The notes: generated by a model from the sequence alone, not told the origin. Shown: positions 20,203 to 37,495, numbered from the stretch's first letter. The stretch: DNA of 64,000 bases from Polynucleobacter sp. MG-Unter2-18 (GCF_018687675.1 NZ_CP061302.1:1314192-1378191); one strand, 5' to 3'. Numbers and translations: made by a program.

Positions 20203-21393
20203 CTATTTCTGAATGTTGCGAATAAATTGATTGGCTGCTTGACGAGCCTGAGCATCAACCCCAAGGATTACTTCTAAAGAATCCGCAGGAGCCGATGGCA
20301 AAGCATTTAAACAGTGCTCGACTACCCTCGGAATACTTAAGTAAGGCAATCCATCGCCCAAGAAGGCGGCAACGGCAACTTCATTGGCGGCATTTAATAC
20401 GGCAGGCGAAGTCCCCCCTGCCTTTGCAGCGGCAAACGCCAAGCTCAAACAAGGAAATTGAGCAAAATTAGGTTCTGTAAAACTGAGGCCGCTCAACTGC
20501 GTCAGATTCAAAGGAGCAACACCAGCATCAATACGTTCAGGCCAAGCCAGTCCATAGGCAATCGGAGTGCGCATATCAGGTTGACCCATTTGCGCTAAAA
20601 CCGAGCCATCGCGATAACGCACCATCGAGTGCACTACGCTCTGCGGATGAATCAAAACCTTAATTTTTTCTAATGGCAGGCCAAACAACCAAAAAGCCTC
20701 AATGACCTCAAGACCTTTATTCATCATCGTCGCAGAATCAACTGAAATCTTGCGACCCATCACCCAATTTGGATGGGCGCAAGCTTGGTCGGGCGTAATG
20801 CCCGCTAAATCTGCGAGAGGTCTATCTCTAAATGGTCCACCAGAGGCAGTTAACCAAAGCTCTTCAACGCCCAAATGAAGAGATGGAGTTTTTGTAAAGC
20901 GATCAGGTAAACATTGAAAAATTGCATTGTGCTCGCTATCAATCGGTAGCAATTCGCCACCGCCCGCTTTCATCGCCTGCATAAATAAATTACCCGACAT
21001 CACGAGTGCTTCTTTGTTAGCGAGCAGCACTCGCTTGCCGGCTTTTGCTGCTGCCAACGTTGGGACTAGGCCGGCGGCCCCTACAATTGCTGCCATTACG
21101 GTATCGCAACCCGACACTGTTACTGCGCTGACTAAAGCCTCGGGCCCATAGAGAACTTGAGTAGAAATCTTCTTCTCTTGTAACAGTTGACTCAGTTGAG
21201 CGGCACCATCAGCATCAGCCACCACTGCGATAGCAGGCTTGAACTCAATACATTGCTCGGCTAAACGCTCAATTTGTTTTGCGGCAGTCAGGGCTACCAC
21301 TTTGAAGCGATCAGGATGCGCGCGGATCACGTCTAAGGTATTAACACCAATCGATCCAGTTGACCCTAAGATAGCAAGCTGTTTAAGAGGCAT
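20203..21393 (-). CDS. dxr: 1-deoxy-D-xylulose-5-phosphate reductoisomerase
   Basis: Dxr (IspC) makes 2-C-methyl-D-erythritol 4-phosphate with NADPH, the committed step of the MEP isoprenoid pathway. The protein of about 396 residues has the Rossmann start [28 protein letters not shown], the metal site [50 protein letters not shown] and [17 protein letters not shown] chose the ATG at 21393: it makes a TAATG junction with the cdsA stop and has AGGGTGG upstream. A GTG three codons earlier is less likely. Confidence 0.97.
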   Translation of the reverse strand: MPLKQLAILGSTGSIGVNTLDVIRAHPDRFKVVALTAAKQIERLAEQCIEFKPAIAVVADADGAAQLSQLLQEKKISTQVLYGPEALVSAVTVSGCDTVMAAIVGAAGLVPTLAAAKAGKRVLLANKEALVMSGNLFMQAMKAGGGELLPIDSEHNAIFQCLPDRFTKTPSLHLGVEELWLTASGGPFRDRPLADLAGITPDQACAHPNWVMGRKISVDSATMMNKGLEVIEAFWLFGLPLEKIKVLIHPQSVVHSMVRYRDGSVLAQMGQPDMRTPIAYGLAWPERIDAGVAPLNLTQLSGLSFTEPNFAQFPCLSLAFAAAKAGGTSPAVLNAANEVAVAAFLGDGLPYLSIPRVVEHCLNALPSAPADSLEVILGVDAQARQAANQFIRNIQK

Positions 21394-22220
21394 TAAATCC
21401 ACCCTGCTAGTAATGCAGCAATCGGCATTGTCGGAATGAGTGCATCAACGCGGTCTAGTACACCACCATGACCTGGTAATAGATGACTGCTATCTTTGAC
21501 GCCAGCCAAACGCTTTAACTGAGATTCAAATAAATCCCCAAAGACGCTGAACGCTGTTAATACCGAGACCATCAGGAACATCGGCACCCAACCGAATTGA
21601 ATAGCCCAAGCGCCAAATAAAGTATCACCTAGTGGTAAAAACGTGACGCATAAAAATGCATAGAGATAACAAAGCAGTAGACCACCAAGCGCACCCTCAA
21701 TCGATTTTCCTGGGCTAATACTCACAGCTAGCTTATGTTTTCCAAACGCTTTACCGACAAAATAAGCGCCAATATCAGCTACCCAAACTAAAGCCATCGT
21801 TGTTAATAAAAAGACTAAGCCCAGCTCACGCAAGAAAACCAAAGCAAACCAGGTTGCTGGCAGAATAATCAAGCCCGCAATGCTGTAGAAAGGTTTGAAT
21901 TTTTGAAGCGAGAGATTCATTCCTTTGGCTAAGGTGAATGGCGCTACAAAGAACCAAAACAAGACCGCCATCATGAGCAAAGAAAACTGCCATGTGATTG
22001 CTTGCATACCCAGCAACAATAAAATAATGACCAAACAAAAAACAGCATAGAGCCAAGCAGCCTTCTTAGCTTCCGGAGCAATCATGCGACTCCATTCCCA
22101 AGCGGCAGCAACCAAGGCAATTAGGAAAAATACACCCAAGTAAATCGGTGGCAAGAAAAATAAAATAGGTAATAGCACTGCCATCAAGATGGTGGCAGTA
22201 ATGATTCGAGTGATTAGCAT
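21393..22220 (-). CDS. cdsA: Phosphatidate cytidylyltransferase
   Basis: CdsA makes CDP-diacylglycerol from phosphatidic acid and CTP at the inner membrane, the branch point for phospholipids. The 275-residue protein has about eight hydrophobic segments and the family signature near the C-terminus, [21 protein letters not shown], together with [11 protein letters not shown] and [20 protein letters not shown]. Its stop shares a base with the dxr start, and it begins 15 bp after uppS, the standard uppS-cdsA-dxr order. Confidence 0.96.
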   Translation of the reverse strand: MLITRIITATILMAVLLPILFFLPPIYLGVFFLIALVAAAWEWSRMIAPEAKKAAWLYAVFCLVIILLLLGMQAITWQFSLLMMAVLFWFFVAPFTLAKGMNLSLQKFKPFYSIAGLIILPATWFALVFLRELGLVFLLTTMALVWVADIGAYFVGKAFGKHKLAVSISPGKSIEGALGGLLLCYLYAFLCVTFLPLGDTLFGAWAIQFGWVPMFLMVSVLTAFSVFGDLFESQLKRLAGVKDSSHLLPGHGGVLDRVDALIPTMPIAALLAGWI

Positions 22221-22235
22221 GGAGAAATAAGAAGG

Positions 22236-23009
22236 TTAGACTGCGTCGCTCAATGACTCAGACGCTAACTGAGCACTAGTGCGTCCAAAGCGACGCTCGC
22301 GCTGACTGAACCAGTCAAAAGCTTTATGTAATTGAGCTTCATCGAAATCAGGCCAAAGAGTATCCGTGAAATACAACTCGGTATAAGCCAGTTGCCATAG
22401 CAGAAAGTTGCTGACGCGCTGCTCGCCACCAGTTCGAATAAACAAATCTGGTTCTGGCGCATAAGCCATAGATAGATAAGGTTGCAATAATTCCTCAGAC
22501 ACTTGCTCTGGCTTCAAACTAGGATTGGCGGCCAAAGATTGGCGCATCGCCTGAAAGATATCCCAGCGTCCACCATAGTTGGCAGCAATCGTGAGCGTAA
22601 GCCCTTTGCAGGCTGCTGTTTTTTCTTCGGAGAACTGCACCATCTCCTGAATCCCAGAATCAAAGCGGCTTAAATCCCCAATGAGACGAAGACGGATGTC
22701 GTTTTCAGCTAAACGAGAGACTTCACCTTTTAAGGACTTCAAGAATAGCTTCATTAAAAAGCTAACTTCTTCTGGAGGGCGACGCCAATTTTCAGAGCTG
22801 AAGGCAAACAGAGTGAGATATTCCACGCCTAGCTGGCGACATTCTTGAACAATCTTACGAACAGCACCTAAACCCTCTGAGTGACCCGCTACCCGCGGCA
22901 TGAAGCGCTTACTTGCCCAACGTCCGTTACCGTCCATGATGATGGCGACATGACGTGGAATAGCACTAACCTCTGGGATAACTAAGGTTGAGCTAGTGTG
23001 CTGTGTCAT
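22236..23009 (-). CDS. uppS: Undecaprenyl diphosphate synthase
   Basis: UppS is the cis-prenyltransferase that makes the C55 lipid carrier for peptidoglycan and polysaccharides. The 257-residue protein shows [18 protein letters not shown] with catalytic Asp26, [43 protein letters not shown], and [28 protein letters not shown]. The length is usual. It lies between frr and cdsA in the conserved translation/envelope run. Confidence 0.97.
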   Translation of the reverse strand: MTQHTSSTLVIPEVSAIPRHVAIIMDGNGRWASKRFMPRVAGHSEGLGAVRKIVQECRQLGVEYLTLFAFSSENWRRPPEEVSFLMKLFLKSLKGEVSRLAENDIRLRLIGDLSRFDSGIQEMVQFSEEKTAACKGLTLTIAANYGGRWDIFQAMRQSLAANPSLKPEQVSEELLQPYLSMAYAPEPDLFIRTGGEQRVSNFLLWQLAYTELYFTDTLWPDFDEAQLHKAFDWFSQRERRFGRTSAQLASESLSDAV

Positions 23010-23038
23010 AAGGCGAATAATGAGAATGAATCTGACGA

Positions 23039-23599
23039 TTAAACCGTCATGATCTCTTTTTCTTTTTCAGCAACGATCTTGTCGATCTCGATTACTGCGC
23101 GATCAGTCATCTTTTGAATATCATCAGTCGCACGACGCTCATCATCCTCGGAAATTTCTTTATCTTTGGTAAGGCGCTTTAAATGCTCATTTGCATCGCG
23201 ACGCAGATTACGCACGGCAATCTTCGTATCTTCACCCTCGTTTTTGACAACCTTAGTCAGATCACGGCGACGTTCTTCGGTTAATGCAGGCATAGGTACT
23301 CGAATTACGGTGCCCTGGGATGCTGGATTTAGACCCAAACCCGAATCACGAATCGCCTTTTCAATTACGGCAACCATCGTTTTTTCAAATGGCTGCACGT
23401 TAATCGTTCTAGCATCAGCCAAACCTAGGCTGGCCACTTGGCTTAGTGGTGTTGGATTGCCATAGTAATCCACCTGGATGTGCTCCAAGATTCCAGGGTT
23501 TGCACGACCAGAGCGAATCTTCGCCAAATTGGTTTTCAGAGCCTCAAGAGACTTCTGCATCTTTTGATCGGTAGTGGTTTTAATTTCTGCTGCGGACAT
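23039..23599 (-). CDS. frr: Ribosome recycling factor
   Basis: RRF splits post-termination ribosomes with EF-G. The 186-residue protein has the family start with a long helix ([26 protein letters not shown]), [59 protein letters not shown], and [24 protein letters not shown] chose the ATG at 23599, which has a full AGGAGG ribosome binding site; the TTG one codon earlier is unlikely. The pyrH-frr order is conserved, with 11 bp between them. Confidence 0.97.
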   Translation of the reverse strand: MSAAEIKTTTDQKMQKSLEALKTNLAKIRSGRANPGILEHIQVDYYGNPTPLSQVASLGLADARTINVQPFEKTMVAVIEKAIRDSGLGLNPASQGTVIRVPMPALTEERRRDLTKVVKNEGEDTKIAVRNLRRDANEHLKRLTKDKEISEDDERRATDDIQKMTDRAVIEIDKIVAEKEKEIMTV

Positions 23600-23610
23600 C
23601 AAGCCTCCTA

Positions 23611-24321
23611 TTAAACGTGTACTAAAGTACCTTCAGACTCACCCTGAACCACACGCATTAATGCGCCTGGCTTGAGAATCGAAAACACTTTGATTGGTAA
23701 TTTGCGATCACGGCACAATGCAAAAGCAGTTGCATCCATTACCTGCAAGTTTTTGATAATTGCCTCGTCAAAAGTCATTGTTTTATACAAAGTCGCTGTT
23801 GGGTCTTTCATTGGATCAGCGCTGTAAATACCATCTACCTTAGTAGCCTTGAGCACGATTTCAACGCCCATCTCTGCGCCGCGCAAAGCGGCTGCCGTAT
23901 CGGTAGTGAAGAATGGATTGCCCGTGCCAGCTGCAAAGATCACTACCTTACCCTCACTCAGAGCACGAATCGCGCGAGGGCGAATATAAGGCTCGACTAC
24001 TTGATCCATTCTCAGAGCAGATTGCACGCGAGCTTCAACACCTTTTTGGCGCAAAGCATCTTGCAGCGCAAGAGAATTCATCATTGTGGCCAGCATTCCC
24101 ATGTAGTCAGCGGTTGCGCGATCCATACCGGCCGCACCGCCTGCTACACCTCGGAAAATATTTCCGCCACCAATCACGATAGCCAATTGAACGCCGCTAT
24201 TCACTACATCGGCTATTTCTTTCACCATGGAATCAATTGTGATTGGATTAATTCCAAAAGCATCATCCCCCATGAGGGCTTCACCAGAGAGTTTTAAGAG
24301 AACACGTTTGTAGGCTGGCAT
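23611..24321 (-). CDS. pyrH: UMP kinase
   Basis: PyrH phosphorylates UMP to UDP in pyrimidine nucleotide synthesis. The 236-residue amino-acid-kinase fold protein has [14 protein letters not shown] at the start, [75 protein letters not shown] and [15 protein letters not shown]. The length is standard. It starts 190 bp after tsf, beyond a terminator at 24430-24465, so it likely has its own promoter for the pyrH-frr-uppS section. Confidence 0.97.
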   Translation of the reverse strand: MPAYKRVLLKLSGEALMGDDAFGINPITIDSMVKEIADVVNSGVQLAIVIGGGNIFRGVAGGAAGMDRATADYMGMLATMMNSLALQDALRQKGVEARVQSALRMDQVVEPYIRPRAIRALSEGKVVIFAAGTGNPFFTTDTAAALRGAEMGVEIVLKATKVDGIYSADPMKDPTATLYKTMTFDEAIIKNLQVMDATAFALCRDRKLPIKVFSILKPGALMRVVQGESEGTLVHV

Positions 24322-24429
24322 TGTTTTATTTTCCGTAATTTGCTGGGCAATTTATCTGCTTAGCTTATTGATCTTTAAGTACTTTTTAATATATTGCCCA
24401 AATTATAAAGGGCTTGGCACAGATCAAAG

Positions 24430-24465
24430 AAAAGGGCATGGAAACCGAGGTTTCTATGCCCTTTT
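24430..24465 (-). terminator. Intrinsic terminator after tsf
   Basis: AAAAGGGCAT and the matching ATGCCCTTTT close a long imperfect stem whose inner arm is GAAACC/GGTTTC with a short loop (24430-24465). It lies about 46 bp beyond the tsf stop on the minus strand and separates the rpsB-tsf transcript from pyrH. Confidence 0.8.
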
Positions 24466-24510
24466 GGGTATTGCAGCCTTACTGGAAGAACCCAGCAAGC
24501 TTGGAGCTAA

Positions 24511-25389
24511 TTAAGCGCCCTTAGCAGCGGCAACCTGAGCAGCAACTTCTGCTGCAAAGTCGTCTTGACGCTTCTCAATGCCCTCGCCCACAACAAACAT
24601 AGTGAAACCTTTGATCGTGGTGTTAGTAGCTTTGAGCATTTGCTCAACAGATTGCTTGTCGTTTTTAACGAAAGTTTGGTTCAACAAAGAAACCTCTTTG
24701 AGGTACTTCTGAATAGAACCTTCAACCATCTTCTCGACGATTTCTGGTGGTTTGCCAGATTCAGCAGCCTTTTGAACCGCAACACTACGCTCAACAGCAA
24801 TCGCTTCAGCAGGAACATCAGCCATCGACAAAGCCACTGGCTTCATTGCAGCAATATGCATTGCTACGTCTTTGGCTGCAGTCTCATCACCCTCGAACTC
24901 AACCATAACACCAATACGAGTACCGTGGAGATAAGAAACCAACTTGTTGCTGCCAGCAAAACGTTTGAAGCGACGCGGCATGATGTTCTCGCCGATCTTA
25001 CCGATCAAGGCGCTACGAACTTCATCTACAGTTTGGCCATTCATAGGTAATGCAAGTAAGGCAGCAACGTCGGCTGGATTCTTTTCAGAAATCAAATTTG
25101 CGCAGGCTTGTGTAAATGCCAAGAAATCATCATTTTTAGAAACGAAGTCAGTTTCGCAGTTCACTTCAAGCAAAGTACCTGTAGTGCCATTGATCGCCGA
25201 AGCAACGATACCTTCAGCAGTAATGCGGGATGCGGCTTTACCAGCTTTGCTACCGAGCTTTACACGCAGAATTTCTTCCGCGCGAGCCATATCGCCATCA
25301 GCCTCAGTCAATGCTTTTTTGCACTCCATCATCGGAGCATCAGTCTTGGCGCGTAACTCGCCAACCATTGCAGCGGTAATAGCAGCCAT
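24511..25389 (-). CDS. tsf: Elongation factor Ts
   Basis: EF-Ts exchanges GDP for GTP on EF-Tu. The 292-residue protein opens with the UBA-like domain ([38 protein letters not shown]), followed by the core with TDF in [19 protein letters not shown], then [10 protein letters not shown] and the C-terminal [16 protein letters not shown]. The length is normal. Its ATG makes a TAATG junction with the rpsB stop, so the two are coupled. Confidence 0.98.
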   Translation of the reverse strand: MAAITAAMVGELRAKTDAPMMECKKALTEADGDMARAEEILRVKLGSKAGKAASRITAEGIVASAINGTTGTLLEVNCETDFVSKNDDFLAFTQACANLISEKNPADVAALLALPMNGQTVDEVRSALIGKIGENIMPRRFKRFAGSNKLVSYLHGTRIGVMVEFEGDETAAKDVAMHIAAMKPVALSMADVPAEAIAVERSVAVQKAAESGKPPEIVEKMVEGSIQKYLKEVSLLNQTFVKNDKQSVEQMLKATNTTIKGFTMFVVGEGIEKRQDDFAAEVAAQVAAAKGA

Positions 25390-26138
25390 TATTCAGCTTT
25401 CCCTTCTTCAACAAACTCTTCTTCGCCTTCTTTAACGGCAGTCAAGATTTCTTGAACCGAGTTGGATTTACCTTCGAGGATTGCATCAGCAATACCACGA
25501 GCGTAGAGCAGAACAGCTTTGCTGGAGTCATCGTTACCAGGGATGATGTAATCAACACCTTCTGGTGAGTGGTTGGTATCCACTACAGCGATAACAGGAA
25601 TACCAAGCTTGTTAGCTTCAGTAATAGCAATCTTGTGATAGCCAACGTCCACTACGAAAATCGCATCAGGAACGCCGTTCAAATCTTGAATACCACCAAG
25701 TGCTTTTTGCAACTTGTCGAGATCGCGATCATTAGTCAACGCTTCTTTCTTGGAAAGCTTTTCCCAATCACCAGCCTCTTTAGCAACGGCCATGTCCTTC
25801 AAACGCTTCAGGGAACCTTTAACAGTTTTGAAGTTCGTGAGCGTGCCGCCCAACCAACGGCTGTCGATGTAAGGCATACCAGCACGAGCAGCTTCTTCAG
25901 CAATGATCTCGCGTGATTGACGCTTAGTACCAACGAATAAGATAGTTCCACGGTTAGCAGCAACTTGTTTTGCAAATTTCAAGGCGTCCTGAAACATTGG
26001 CAATGTTTTTTCTAAGTTGATGATGTGAATTTTGTTGCGATGGCCGAAAATGTAAGGGGCCATTCTTGGGGACCAGAAACGGGTTTGGTGACCAAAATGG
26101 CAACCGGCTTCCAGCATTTGACGCATAGTTACTGACAT
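25389..26138 (-). CDS. rpsB: 30S ribosomal protein S2
   Basis: S2 is a structural protein of the small ribosomal subunit needed for S1 binding. The protein of 249 residues begins [25 protein letters not shown] and has the classical [41 protein letters not shown] and [24 protein letters not shown] segments. I chose the ATG at 26138 because it has an AGGAG site 7 bp upstream; the longer frame from 26210 is leader sequence. It is followed at once by tsf. Confidence 0.98.
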   Translation of the reverse strand: MSVTMRQMLEAGCHFGHQTRFWSPRMAPYIFGHRNKIHIINLEKTLPMFQDALKFAKQVAANRGTILFVGTKRQSREIIAEEAARAGMPYIDSRWLGGTLTNFKTVKGSLKRLKDMAVAKEAGDWEKLSKKEALTNDRDLDKLQKALGGIQDLNGVPDAIFVVDVGYHKIAITEANKLGIPVIAVVDTNHSPEGVDYIIPGNDDSSKAVLLYARGIADAILEGKSNSVQEILTAVKEGEEEFVEEGKAE

Positions 26139-26252
26139 AACTTCTCCTAAGGGTTGGTTTCTGAGATTGAGTCCTAGCTGCGCTAAAAAGCGCCACCCTG
26201 GAAGGCTCAACCCGCTATTTCAGATCAAAAATGACCTGAGAACGAAATTATA
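26139..26252 (-). promoter_or_regulatory. rpsB promoter -10 element and untranslated leader
   Basis: On the minus strand a TATAAT (complement of 26247-26252) lies about 110 bp before the rpsB start, without a convincing -35. The leader after it contains a GCGC-TTTTTA-GCGC-like hairpin near 26178-26192. In other bacteria the rpsB leader binds S2 for feedback control; I only note the possibility here. Confidence 0.35.
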
Positions 26253-26394
26253 GCTTAAATATCAATGGTCTAGACGCCCCACCCTTGGCGCCTTACTAGA
26301 AAACCTGCTCAGAAATGCCGTTAAATGGTGCGTCTGCCTATTATTTAGGCATCCTCCCACTAGTAAAAAGCTTCAAGTCGTTGATAATCAAGGC

Positions 26395-27231
26395 ATGAAT
26401 AGTGTATTTACCGCCGAAAAAGACATCCAAGGGATGCGCGAAGCTGGTCGCTTAGCCAGTGAAGTTCTTGACCATGTTGCCCCACACGTGAATGCTGGTG
26501 TCAGTACGGCTGAACTCGATCGTATCTGCCATGAATATATGCGCGATGTCCAAAAGACGATTCCAGCCCCTCTGAACTATCAGCCGCCCGGCTACCCACC
26601 CTTCCCGGCATCGATCTGTACTTCAGTCAACGATGTGATCTGCCATGGCATCCCTGGTGAGAAGATTTTAAAAGCTGGGGATGTCGTCAACCTCGACATT
26701 ACTGTGATTACGCCTGATGGCTACTACGGCGATACCAGCCGCATGTTTATGGTTGGTGAAGTTTCAGTATTAGCTAAACGCCTCACCCAAATTACTTTTG
26801 AATGTATGTGGCTTGGTATTGCGCAAGTGAAGCCTGGCGCATCGCTCGGTGACATTGGCCATGTTATTCAGACCCATGCTGAAAAAGCCGGTTATTCAGT
26901 TGTTCGTGAATACTGCGGTCATGGGATTGGCAAAGTGTTTCATCAAGATCCACAGATACTTCACTATGGCCGTCCTGGCACCGGTGAAAAGTTAAAAGAA
27001 GGCATGACTTTCACTATTGAGCCGATGATCAATGCTGGTAAGCGCGATATTCGGACAATGCCTGATCAATGGACGGTGAAGACTAAAGACCGTAGCCTCT
27101 CAGCACAATGGGAACACACACTTTTAGTGACAGCCACTGGCGTTGAAGTATTAACATGGTCAGAGGGTAGCAATCCAATTCCTGATTGCGTTAAAGGTCT
27201 GTCATTTAGACCAAATCTAGCCAACGCGTAA
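26395..27231 (+). CDS. map: Methionine aminopeptidase, type I
   Basis: MAP removes the initiator methionine from new proteins. The 278-residue protein is the usual type I pita-bread fold with the metal ligands in NLDITVITPDGYYGDTSRMF (two Asp), YCGHGIGKVFHQDPQILHYG (His), FTIEPMIN (Glu) and AQWEHTLLVTATGVEVLT (Glu), and the catalytic histidine in DVICHGIPG. It is divergent from rpsB and followed 22 bp later by glnD, the conserved rpsB/map-glnD layout. Confidence 0.97.
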   Translation: MNSVFTAEKDIQGMREAGRLASEVLDHVAPHVNAGVSTAELDRICHEYMRDVQKTIPAPLNYQPPGYPPFPASICTSVNDVICHGIPGEKILKAGDVVNLDITVITPDGYYGDTSRMFMVGEVSVLAKRLTQITFECMWLGIAQVKPGASLGDIGHVIQTHAEKAGYSVVREYCGHGIGKVFHQDPQILHYGRPGTGEKLKEGMTFTIEPMINAGKRDIRTMPDQWTVKTKDRSLSAQWEHTLLVTATGVEVLTWSEGSNPIPDCVKGLSFRPNLANA

Positions 27232-27253
27232 TTACTAAACTAGCTCAAGCGCA

Positions 27254-32954
<5,701 letters not shown>

Positions 32955-35900
32955 TTAAGCTGCCTCCACCATCGATACTGCAGAAGAAATATCCACTGCC
33001 ACAATGCGAGATACACCTTGCTCTTGCATGGTGACACCAATCAACTGATGAGCGATTTCCATAGTGATCTTATTATGTGAAATAAATACAAACTGCGTCT
33101 TATTAGACATTTTGGCAACCATCTGCGCATAACGCAAGGTGTTCGCATCATCTAATGGCGCGTCAACCTCATCGAGTAAGCAGAACGGCGCAGGATTGAG
33201 TAGAAAGAGAGAAAAGACTAGGGCAATTGCGGTTAGCGCTTTTTCGCCGCCGGATAACAAATAGATGGAACTAAGCTTCTTACCTGGAGGCTGAGCCATT
33301 ACTTGCACACCAGAATCCAAAATCTCTTCACCAGTCATGACTAACTCCGCATGACCACCACCAAACAGCTCAGGGAATAACTTACCGAAATGGATATTGA
33401 CCTGATCAAAGGTGCCCTGCAATAGATCACGAGTTTCTGCATCAATCTTAGCAATCGCATCCGTCAAAGTCTGCATTGCTTCGTTCAAGTCAGCTGATTG
33501 CGCATCTAAGAACTGTTTACGCTCACGTGAACTAGAGAGCTCATCCAAGGCAGCCATATTAACCGGGCCTAAAGATTGAATCTCGGTGTTGAGGCGGTTT
33601 ACTTCAGTTTGCAGTGCCCCTACCTTCAGATCTGGACTAAAGCTCACTTCAAGTGCAGATAGGTCGGCTTCAGCATCTGATAACAAAGTTGCAAACTGTT
33701 CAAAATTCAAACGGGCAGCCTGTTCGCGCAACTGTAAGTCGACCACTTTGTCACGCATAGGTTGAAGACTGCGCTCAATCTGCAAGCGCACTTCATCTGC
33801 TTCACGCAATTGATGCAATAGTGCATCTTGTTCTGTACGGGCATTTGCCAATGCGGCTTCGCGAGCGCTGCGCGCCAGCAAGAGGCCCTGTAATTTATCT
33901 TGAGCCTCTTCATCACTCAGAGTTTCTAGCTCTTGCTCGGAAGTAGCCTGCTTATCCTGAATCTCCATGATCTGTACACGGGCGGTACTTTGATCACGCT
34001 GTAAATCAGCAATCCGCTGCTGTAAAGATCTAGTTGCAAATGCTGCTTCTTGGGCAGACATCTCAGATGAGCGTAAAGATTCACGGAGACGATCGCGCTC
34101 TTGAGTGGCTAACTCCAGTTTTTCTTGAGCAATGGCTAGATTCTCTTGCAAGCCCTGTTTGGATTCTTCTGACTGTGCAAGCTCCTCAGAGGATTGCTCT
34201 TGGGTTTGACTCAACTGCTCCATTTGCTGACGCAGCTCACTTAACTCACCTTGAATTTGCTCAGCACGCTGACTATACTTTTCTTCAGCTTGAGTTAACT
34301 GCATTCTTTCTACTTCAAAGCCATGTACTTCTTGAACGGCATGCTCTGCGGCAATGCGGGTTTGCTCAGCAGATTGATGGGCAGCTTGGTAATTAGCAGC
34401 GCATTGGTCTAGCTCACCTTGCAACTCACTCTGAATTAACTTCTGTGCACGTAATTGCTTCTCAAGACCCTCCATCTCTTGAGCACGTGCCAACATGCCA
34501 GCTTGCTCAGAGTCTGCTGCATAAAGCTGCACACCCACACGGCTCACTAAGTGACCTTGCTGAGTAACGAAAGCACCACCAGCAGGTAACTTTTCACGGC
34601 GATGCAAGGCATCTTCCAAGCTATTGGCAATGTAAATGTTATCCAACCACTCTTGCAATACAGCAGCTACGCGTGGTGCGCCTGCACTTTGAACGCGGGT
34701 CAATAGTGCAATGAAATCGGCTGGCACGGTAGTGTGCGCAGGAGAAATGTCTTCTGTGAGCAAAATCGCTAAACGACTTGGAGGCGCATCATTCGCTAAG
34801 GCTAAAGTTTCTTGAACGCTCTTGGCTGTAACAGCAGCTAGGCGCTCGCGCAATACGGACTCTAAAGCGGCTTCCCAACCACTCTCGACTTTAAGCTCTT
34901 GCCATAAACGCTTGCTCTCTTTTAAACCCTTGCTCTCAAGCCATGGACCAATTTTGCCTTGAGCTTGAACGCTGGCTTGCAAAGCAGTCAGCGCAGTTAA
35001 TTTAGCTTCGGTTTGTGCCAACTCTTGGTTAGCTGATTGAATCAGTTGTTGCGCGATATTACGAGCCTCATCGGCAGCAGGCACACGTTGTTGTGCTTCA
35101 CCTGCTTTTTGTTTCGCTTCATCCACCTTGCGTTGTGCCATCGCATGACGATCGATTGCCATTTGCAATGCTTCGGCATCAGGCCTACGCATACCTGCGA
35201 GCTCAGCCTCAAGACGGGTATCGCGCCCCTTGAGTTCCTCAACTTGCGAGGCGAACGCTTTCACACGCTCGCCCAAACTGGCTAAGCGCTGGTCAATCGT
35301 GGCCAAGTTCTCGCGTGCATCATTGAGTTCGCGTACATGAACTTGATAGGCTTCTTCGCGTGCTGGCATTTGCTCTTGCAAACCAGATAAATCCGCCATT
35401 AATGTTTGCTCTTTTTCCGCAGCCAAGCTGAGCTCATGCTCAGCAGTACGTTGCGCTTGAGCGGCATCAGTTTCTTGAACAGTCCAACGTTGTAGTTGAG
35501 CTTGTAAATCTTGTGATTGTTGTTGCAGGCGCTGACGCGCTTCTTGCACGTAACGAATTTGTGACTCAACCTGACTCACATCAGCATTGGTTTGATACAA
35601 ATCGCCTTGAGCTTGAGAAACCTGATCTTGCAATGCGTACTGCTCAGTGCGCATTGTCTCGAGCTCAGTCTCCACGTGACGCATTTTGGCAGTCTGCTCT
35701 TCTAGGCTGACTTGGGTGTCACGAATACCATTGGCATGACGCTCCTGTTCTTTACCAGCTTCAGTCTGACGTACAAACCAGAGCAACTGCTGTTGCGACT
35801 TCATTGCAGTAGATAATTCAGCATGGCGCTCAGCAACAGTAGCCTGCTTCTCTAAACGTGTAACCTGCTGATCAAGTTCACGCAAAATATCTTCTACGCG

Positions 35901-36476
35901 AACTAAGTTTTCTTTTGTATCTTCAAGGCGGGAGGCGGTTTCTTTACGACGCTCTTTATATTTAGAAACACCAGCTGCTTCTTCTAAGAAAACACGCAAC
36001 TCTTCTGGCTTTGCTTCCAAGATGCGGTTGATGGTGCCCTGGCCGATGATTGCGTAGCCTCTTGGACCCATACCAGTACCCAAGAAAATATCCTGAATAT
36101 CTTTACGACGCACGACTTGATTGTTGACGTAATAACTAGAATTACCATCGCGTGTCAAAACGCGCTTAATACCCAATTCGGTAAAAGCACTCCACTGACC
36201 TTGAGCACGTCCCTCAGAATTATCAAAAATGAGTTCGACGCTGGCACGACCCGACGGTTTACGCAAACCAGAGCCATTAAAAATGACGTCTTGCATGGAC
36301 TCGCCACGCAATTCACTAGCGCGAGACTCACCCAAAACCCAACGCACGGCGTCAATGATGTTCGACTTTCCGCAACCATTAGGACCCACAACACCGATCA
36401 ATTGACCTGGCATTTCAAAGTGGGTTGGATCGACGAAGGACTTAAAGCCGGAAAGTTTGATGGATTTCAGTTGCAC
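32955..36476 (-). CDS. smc: Chromosome segregation protein SMC
   Basis: SMC is the ATPase of the bacterial condensin that organises and segregates the chromosome. The 1173-residue protein has Walker A GPNGCGKSNIIDAVRWVLG near the N-terminus, two long coiled-coil arms rich in Gln, Glu and Ala with a hinge around residues 510-640 (KIGPWLESKGLKESKRLWQEL, LPAGGAFVTQQGHLVSRVG), and the C-terminal signature LLSGGEKALTAIAL with Walker B FCLLDEVDAPLDDAN. The start is GTG at 36476. It heads the smc-zipA-ligA operon and is divergent from dapD. Confidence 0.96.
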   Translation of the reverse strand: MQLKSIKLSGFKSFVDPTHFEMPGQLIGVVGPNGCGKSNIIDAVRWVLGESRASELRGESMQDVIFNGSGLRKPSGRASVELIFDNSEGRAQGQWSAFTELGIKRVLTRDGNSSYYVNNQVVRRKDIQDIFLGTGMGPRGYAIIGQGTINRILEAKPEELRVFLEEAAGVSKYKERRKETASRLEDTKENLVRVEDILRELDQQVTRLEKQATVAERHAELSTAMKSQQQLLWFVRQTEAGKEQERHANGIRDTQVSLEEQTAKMRHVETELETMRTEQYALQDQVSQAQGDLYQTNADVSQVESQIRYVQEARQRLQQQSQDLQAQLQRWTVQETDAAQAQRTAEHELSLAAEKEQTLMADLSGLQEQMPAREEAYQVHVRELNDARENLATIDQRLASLGERVKAFASQVEELKGRDTRLEAELAGMRRPDAEALQMAIDRHAMAQRKVDEAKQKAGEAQQRVPAADEARNIAQQLIQSANQELAQTEAKLTALTALQASVQAQGKIGPWLESKGLKESKRLWQELKVESGWEAALESVLRERLAAVTAKSVQETLALANDAPPSRLAILLTEDISPAHTTVPADFIALLTRVQSAGAPRVAAVLQEWLDNIYIANSLEDALHRREKLPAGGAFVTQQGHLVSRVGVQLYAADSEQAGMLARAQEMEGLEKQLRAQKLIQSELQGELDQCAANYQAAHQSAEQTRIAAEHAVQEVHGFEVERMQLTQAEEKYSQRAEQIQGELSELRQQMEQLSQTQEQSSEELAQSEESKQGLQENLAIAQEKLELATQERDRLRESLRSSEMSAQEAAFATRSLQQRIADLQRDQSTARVQIMEIQDKQATSEQELETLSDEEAQDKLQGLLLARSAREAALANARTEQDALLHQLREADEVRLQIERSLQPMRDKVVDLQLREQAARLNFEQFATLLSDAEADLSALEVSFSPDLKVGALQTEVNRLNTEIQSLGPVNMAALDELSSSRERKQFLDAQSADLNEAMQTLTDAIAKIDAETRDLLQGTFDQVNIHFGKLFPELFGGGHAELVMTGEEILDSGVQVMAQPPGKKLSSIYLLSGGEKALTAIALVFSLFLLNPAPFCLLDEVDAPLDDANTLRYAQMVAKMSNKTQFVFISHNKITMEIAHQLIGVTMQEQGVSRIVAVDISSAVSMVEAA

Positions 36477-36650
36477 GGCGTACTTTGCAGGGAAAAAGGG
36501 GGTTCAAATAAGGGGGTAAAAATTATTACTAAAGTGGGAAGATGATAGCAAGCTTAAGGCTCCCCACACGGGTTTTTGCCCCACCGATATAATGATCAAT
36601 CTATATCCAGGGACAAAATCCCTTAACAATCTGATAGTTAACTGAAAAGC

Positions 36651-37478
36651 ATGAGCAAATCACCACAAAGCATCATCGATCAAGCCTGGGAAAACCGCGC
36701 AAACCTGTCTCCTGAGGCCGTTTCTGGAGAAATCCGCAACGCCGTGAACGCCGTTCTCGAGGGCCTGAATACAGGCAGCATTCGCGTTGCTGAGCGCCTC
36801 AGTGTTGGCAAATGGGAAGTAAACCAATGGGTCAAAAAGGCAGTTTTGTTGTCTTTTCGCCTAGAAGACAACAAACCCATGGGCGCTGGCGGCTATACCC
36901 AGTTCTACGACAAGGTGCCGAGCAAGTTTGAGAACTACACCGCAGAAGACTTCGCCAATGGCGGTTTCCGCGTAGTTCCCCCTGCAATGGCTCGTCGTGG
37001 CTCATTTATTGGCAAAAATGCCGTTTTAATGCCTTCCTACGTCAATATCGGCGCTTACGTCGGTGAAGGCACCATGGTTGATACTTGGGCAACCGTAGGG
37101 TCATGTGCCCAAATCGGTAAAAACGTGCATCTATCTGGTGGTGTTGGTATTGGTGGTGTTTTGGAGCCAATTCAAGCAGGTCCAGTGATTATTGAAGATA
37201 ACTGCTTTATTGGCGCCCGCTCTGAGGTCGTTGAAGGCGTGGTTATTGAAGAGAATGCTGTTCTCTCAATGGGTGTTTATATTGGTCAAAGCACCAAAAT
37301 CTACGATCGCGAAACCGGTGAGATCCATTACGGCCGTGTACCAGCAGGTTCTGTTGTGGTGCCAGGCTCTCTTCCTTCCGCCTGTGGCAAGTACAGCCTA
37401 TACGCCGCAATCATCGTAAAGAAGGTGGATGCTCAAACTAGAGCTAAGACTGCGATTAACGAATTGTTACGTGATTAA
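36651..37478 (+). CDS. dapD: Tetrahydrodipicolinate N-succinyltransferase
   Basis: DapD succinylates tetrahydrodipicolinate in lysine and diaminopimelate synthesis. The 275-residue protein has an N-terminal helical domain ([35 protein letters not shown] segment) and a left-handed beta helix with [50 protein letters not shown]. The length is standard. A TATAAT lies about 60 bp upstream without a clear -35. It is followed 17 bp later by dapE, the two consecutive steps around the succinylated intermediate. Confidence 0.97.
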   Translation: MSKSPQSIIDQAWENRANLSPEAVSGEIRNAVNAVLEGLNTGSIRVAERLSVGKWEVNQWVKKAVLLSFRLEDNKPMGAGGYTQFYDKVPSKFENYTAEDFANGGFRVVPPAMARRGSFIGKNAVLMPSYVNIGAYVGEGTMVDTWATVGSCAQIGKNVHLSGGVGIGGVLEPIQAGPVIIEDNCFIGARSEVVEGVVIEENAVLSMGVYIGQSTKIYDRETGEIHYGRVPAGSVVVPGSLPSACGKYSLYAAIIVKKVDAQTRAKTAINELLRD

Positions 37479-37495
37479 GTCTTAAAGCTAAATAT

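Noticed and set aside
36587..36592. TATAAT before dapD as a mapped promoter
   Set aside because: No -35-like hexamer lies 16-18 bp upstream, so I mention it only in the dapD entry.
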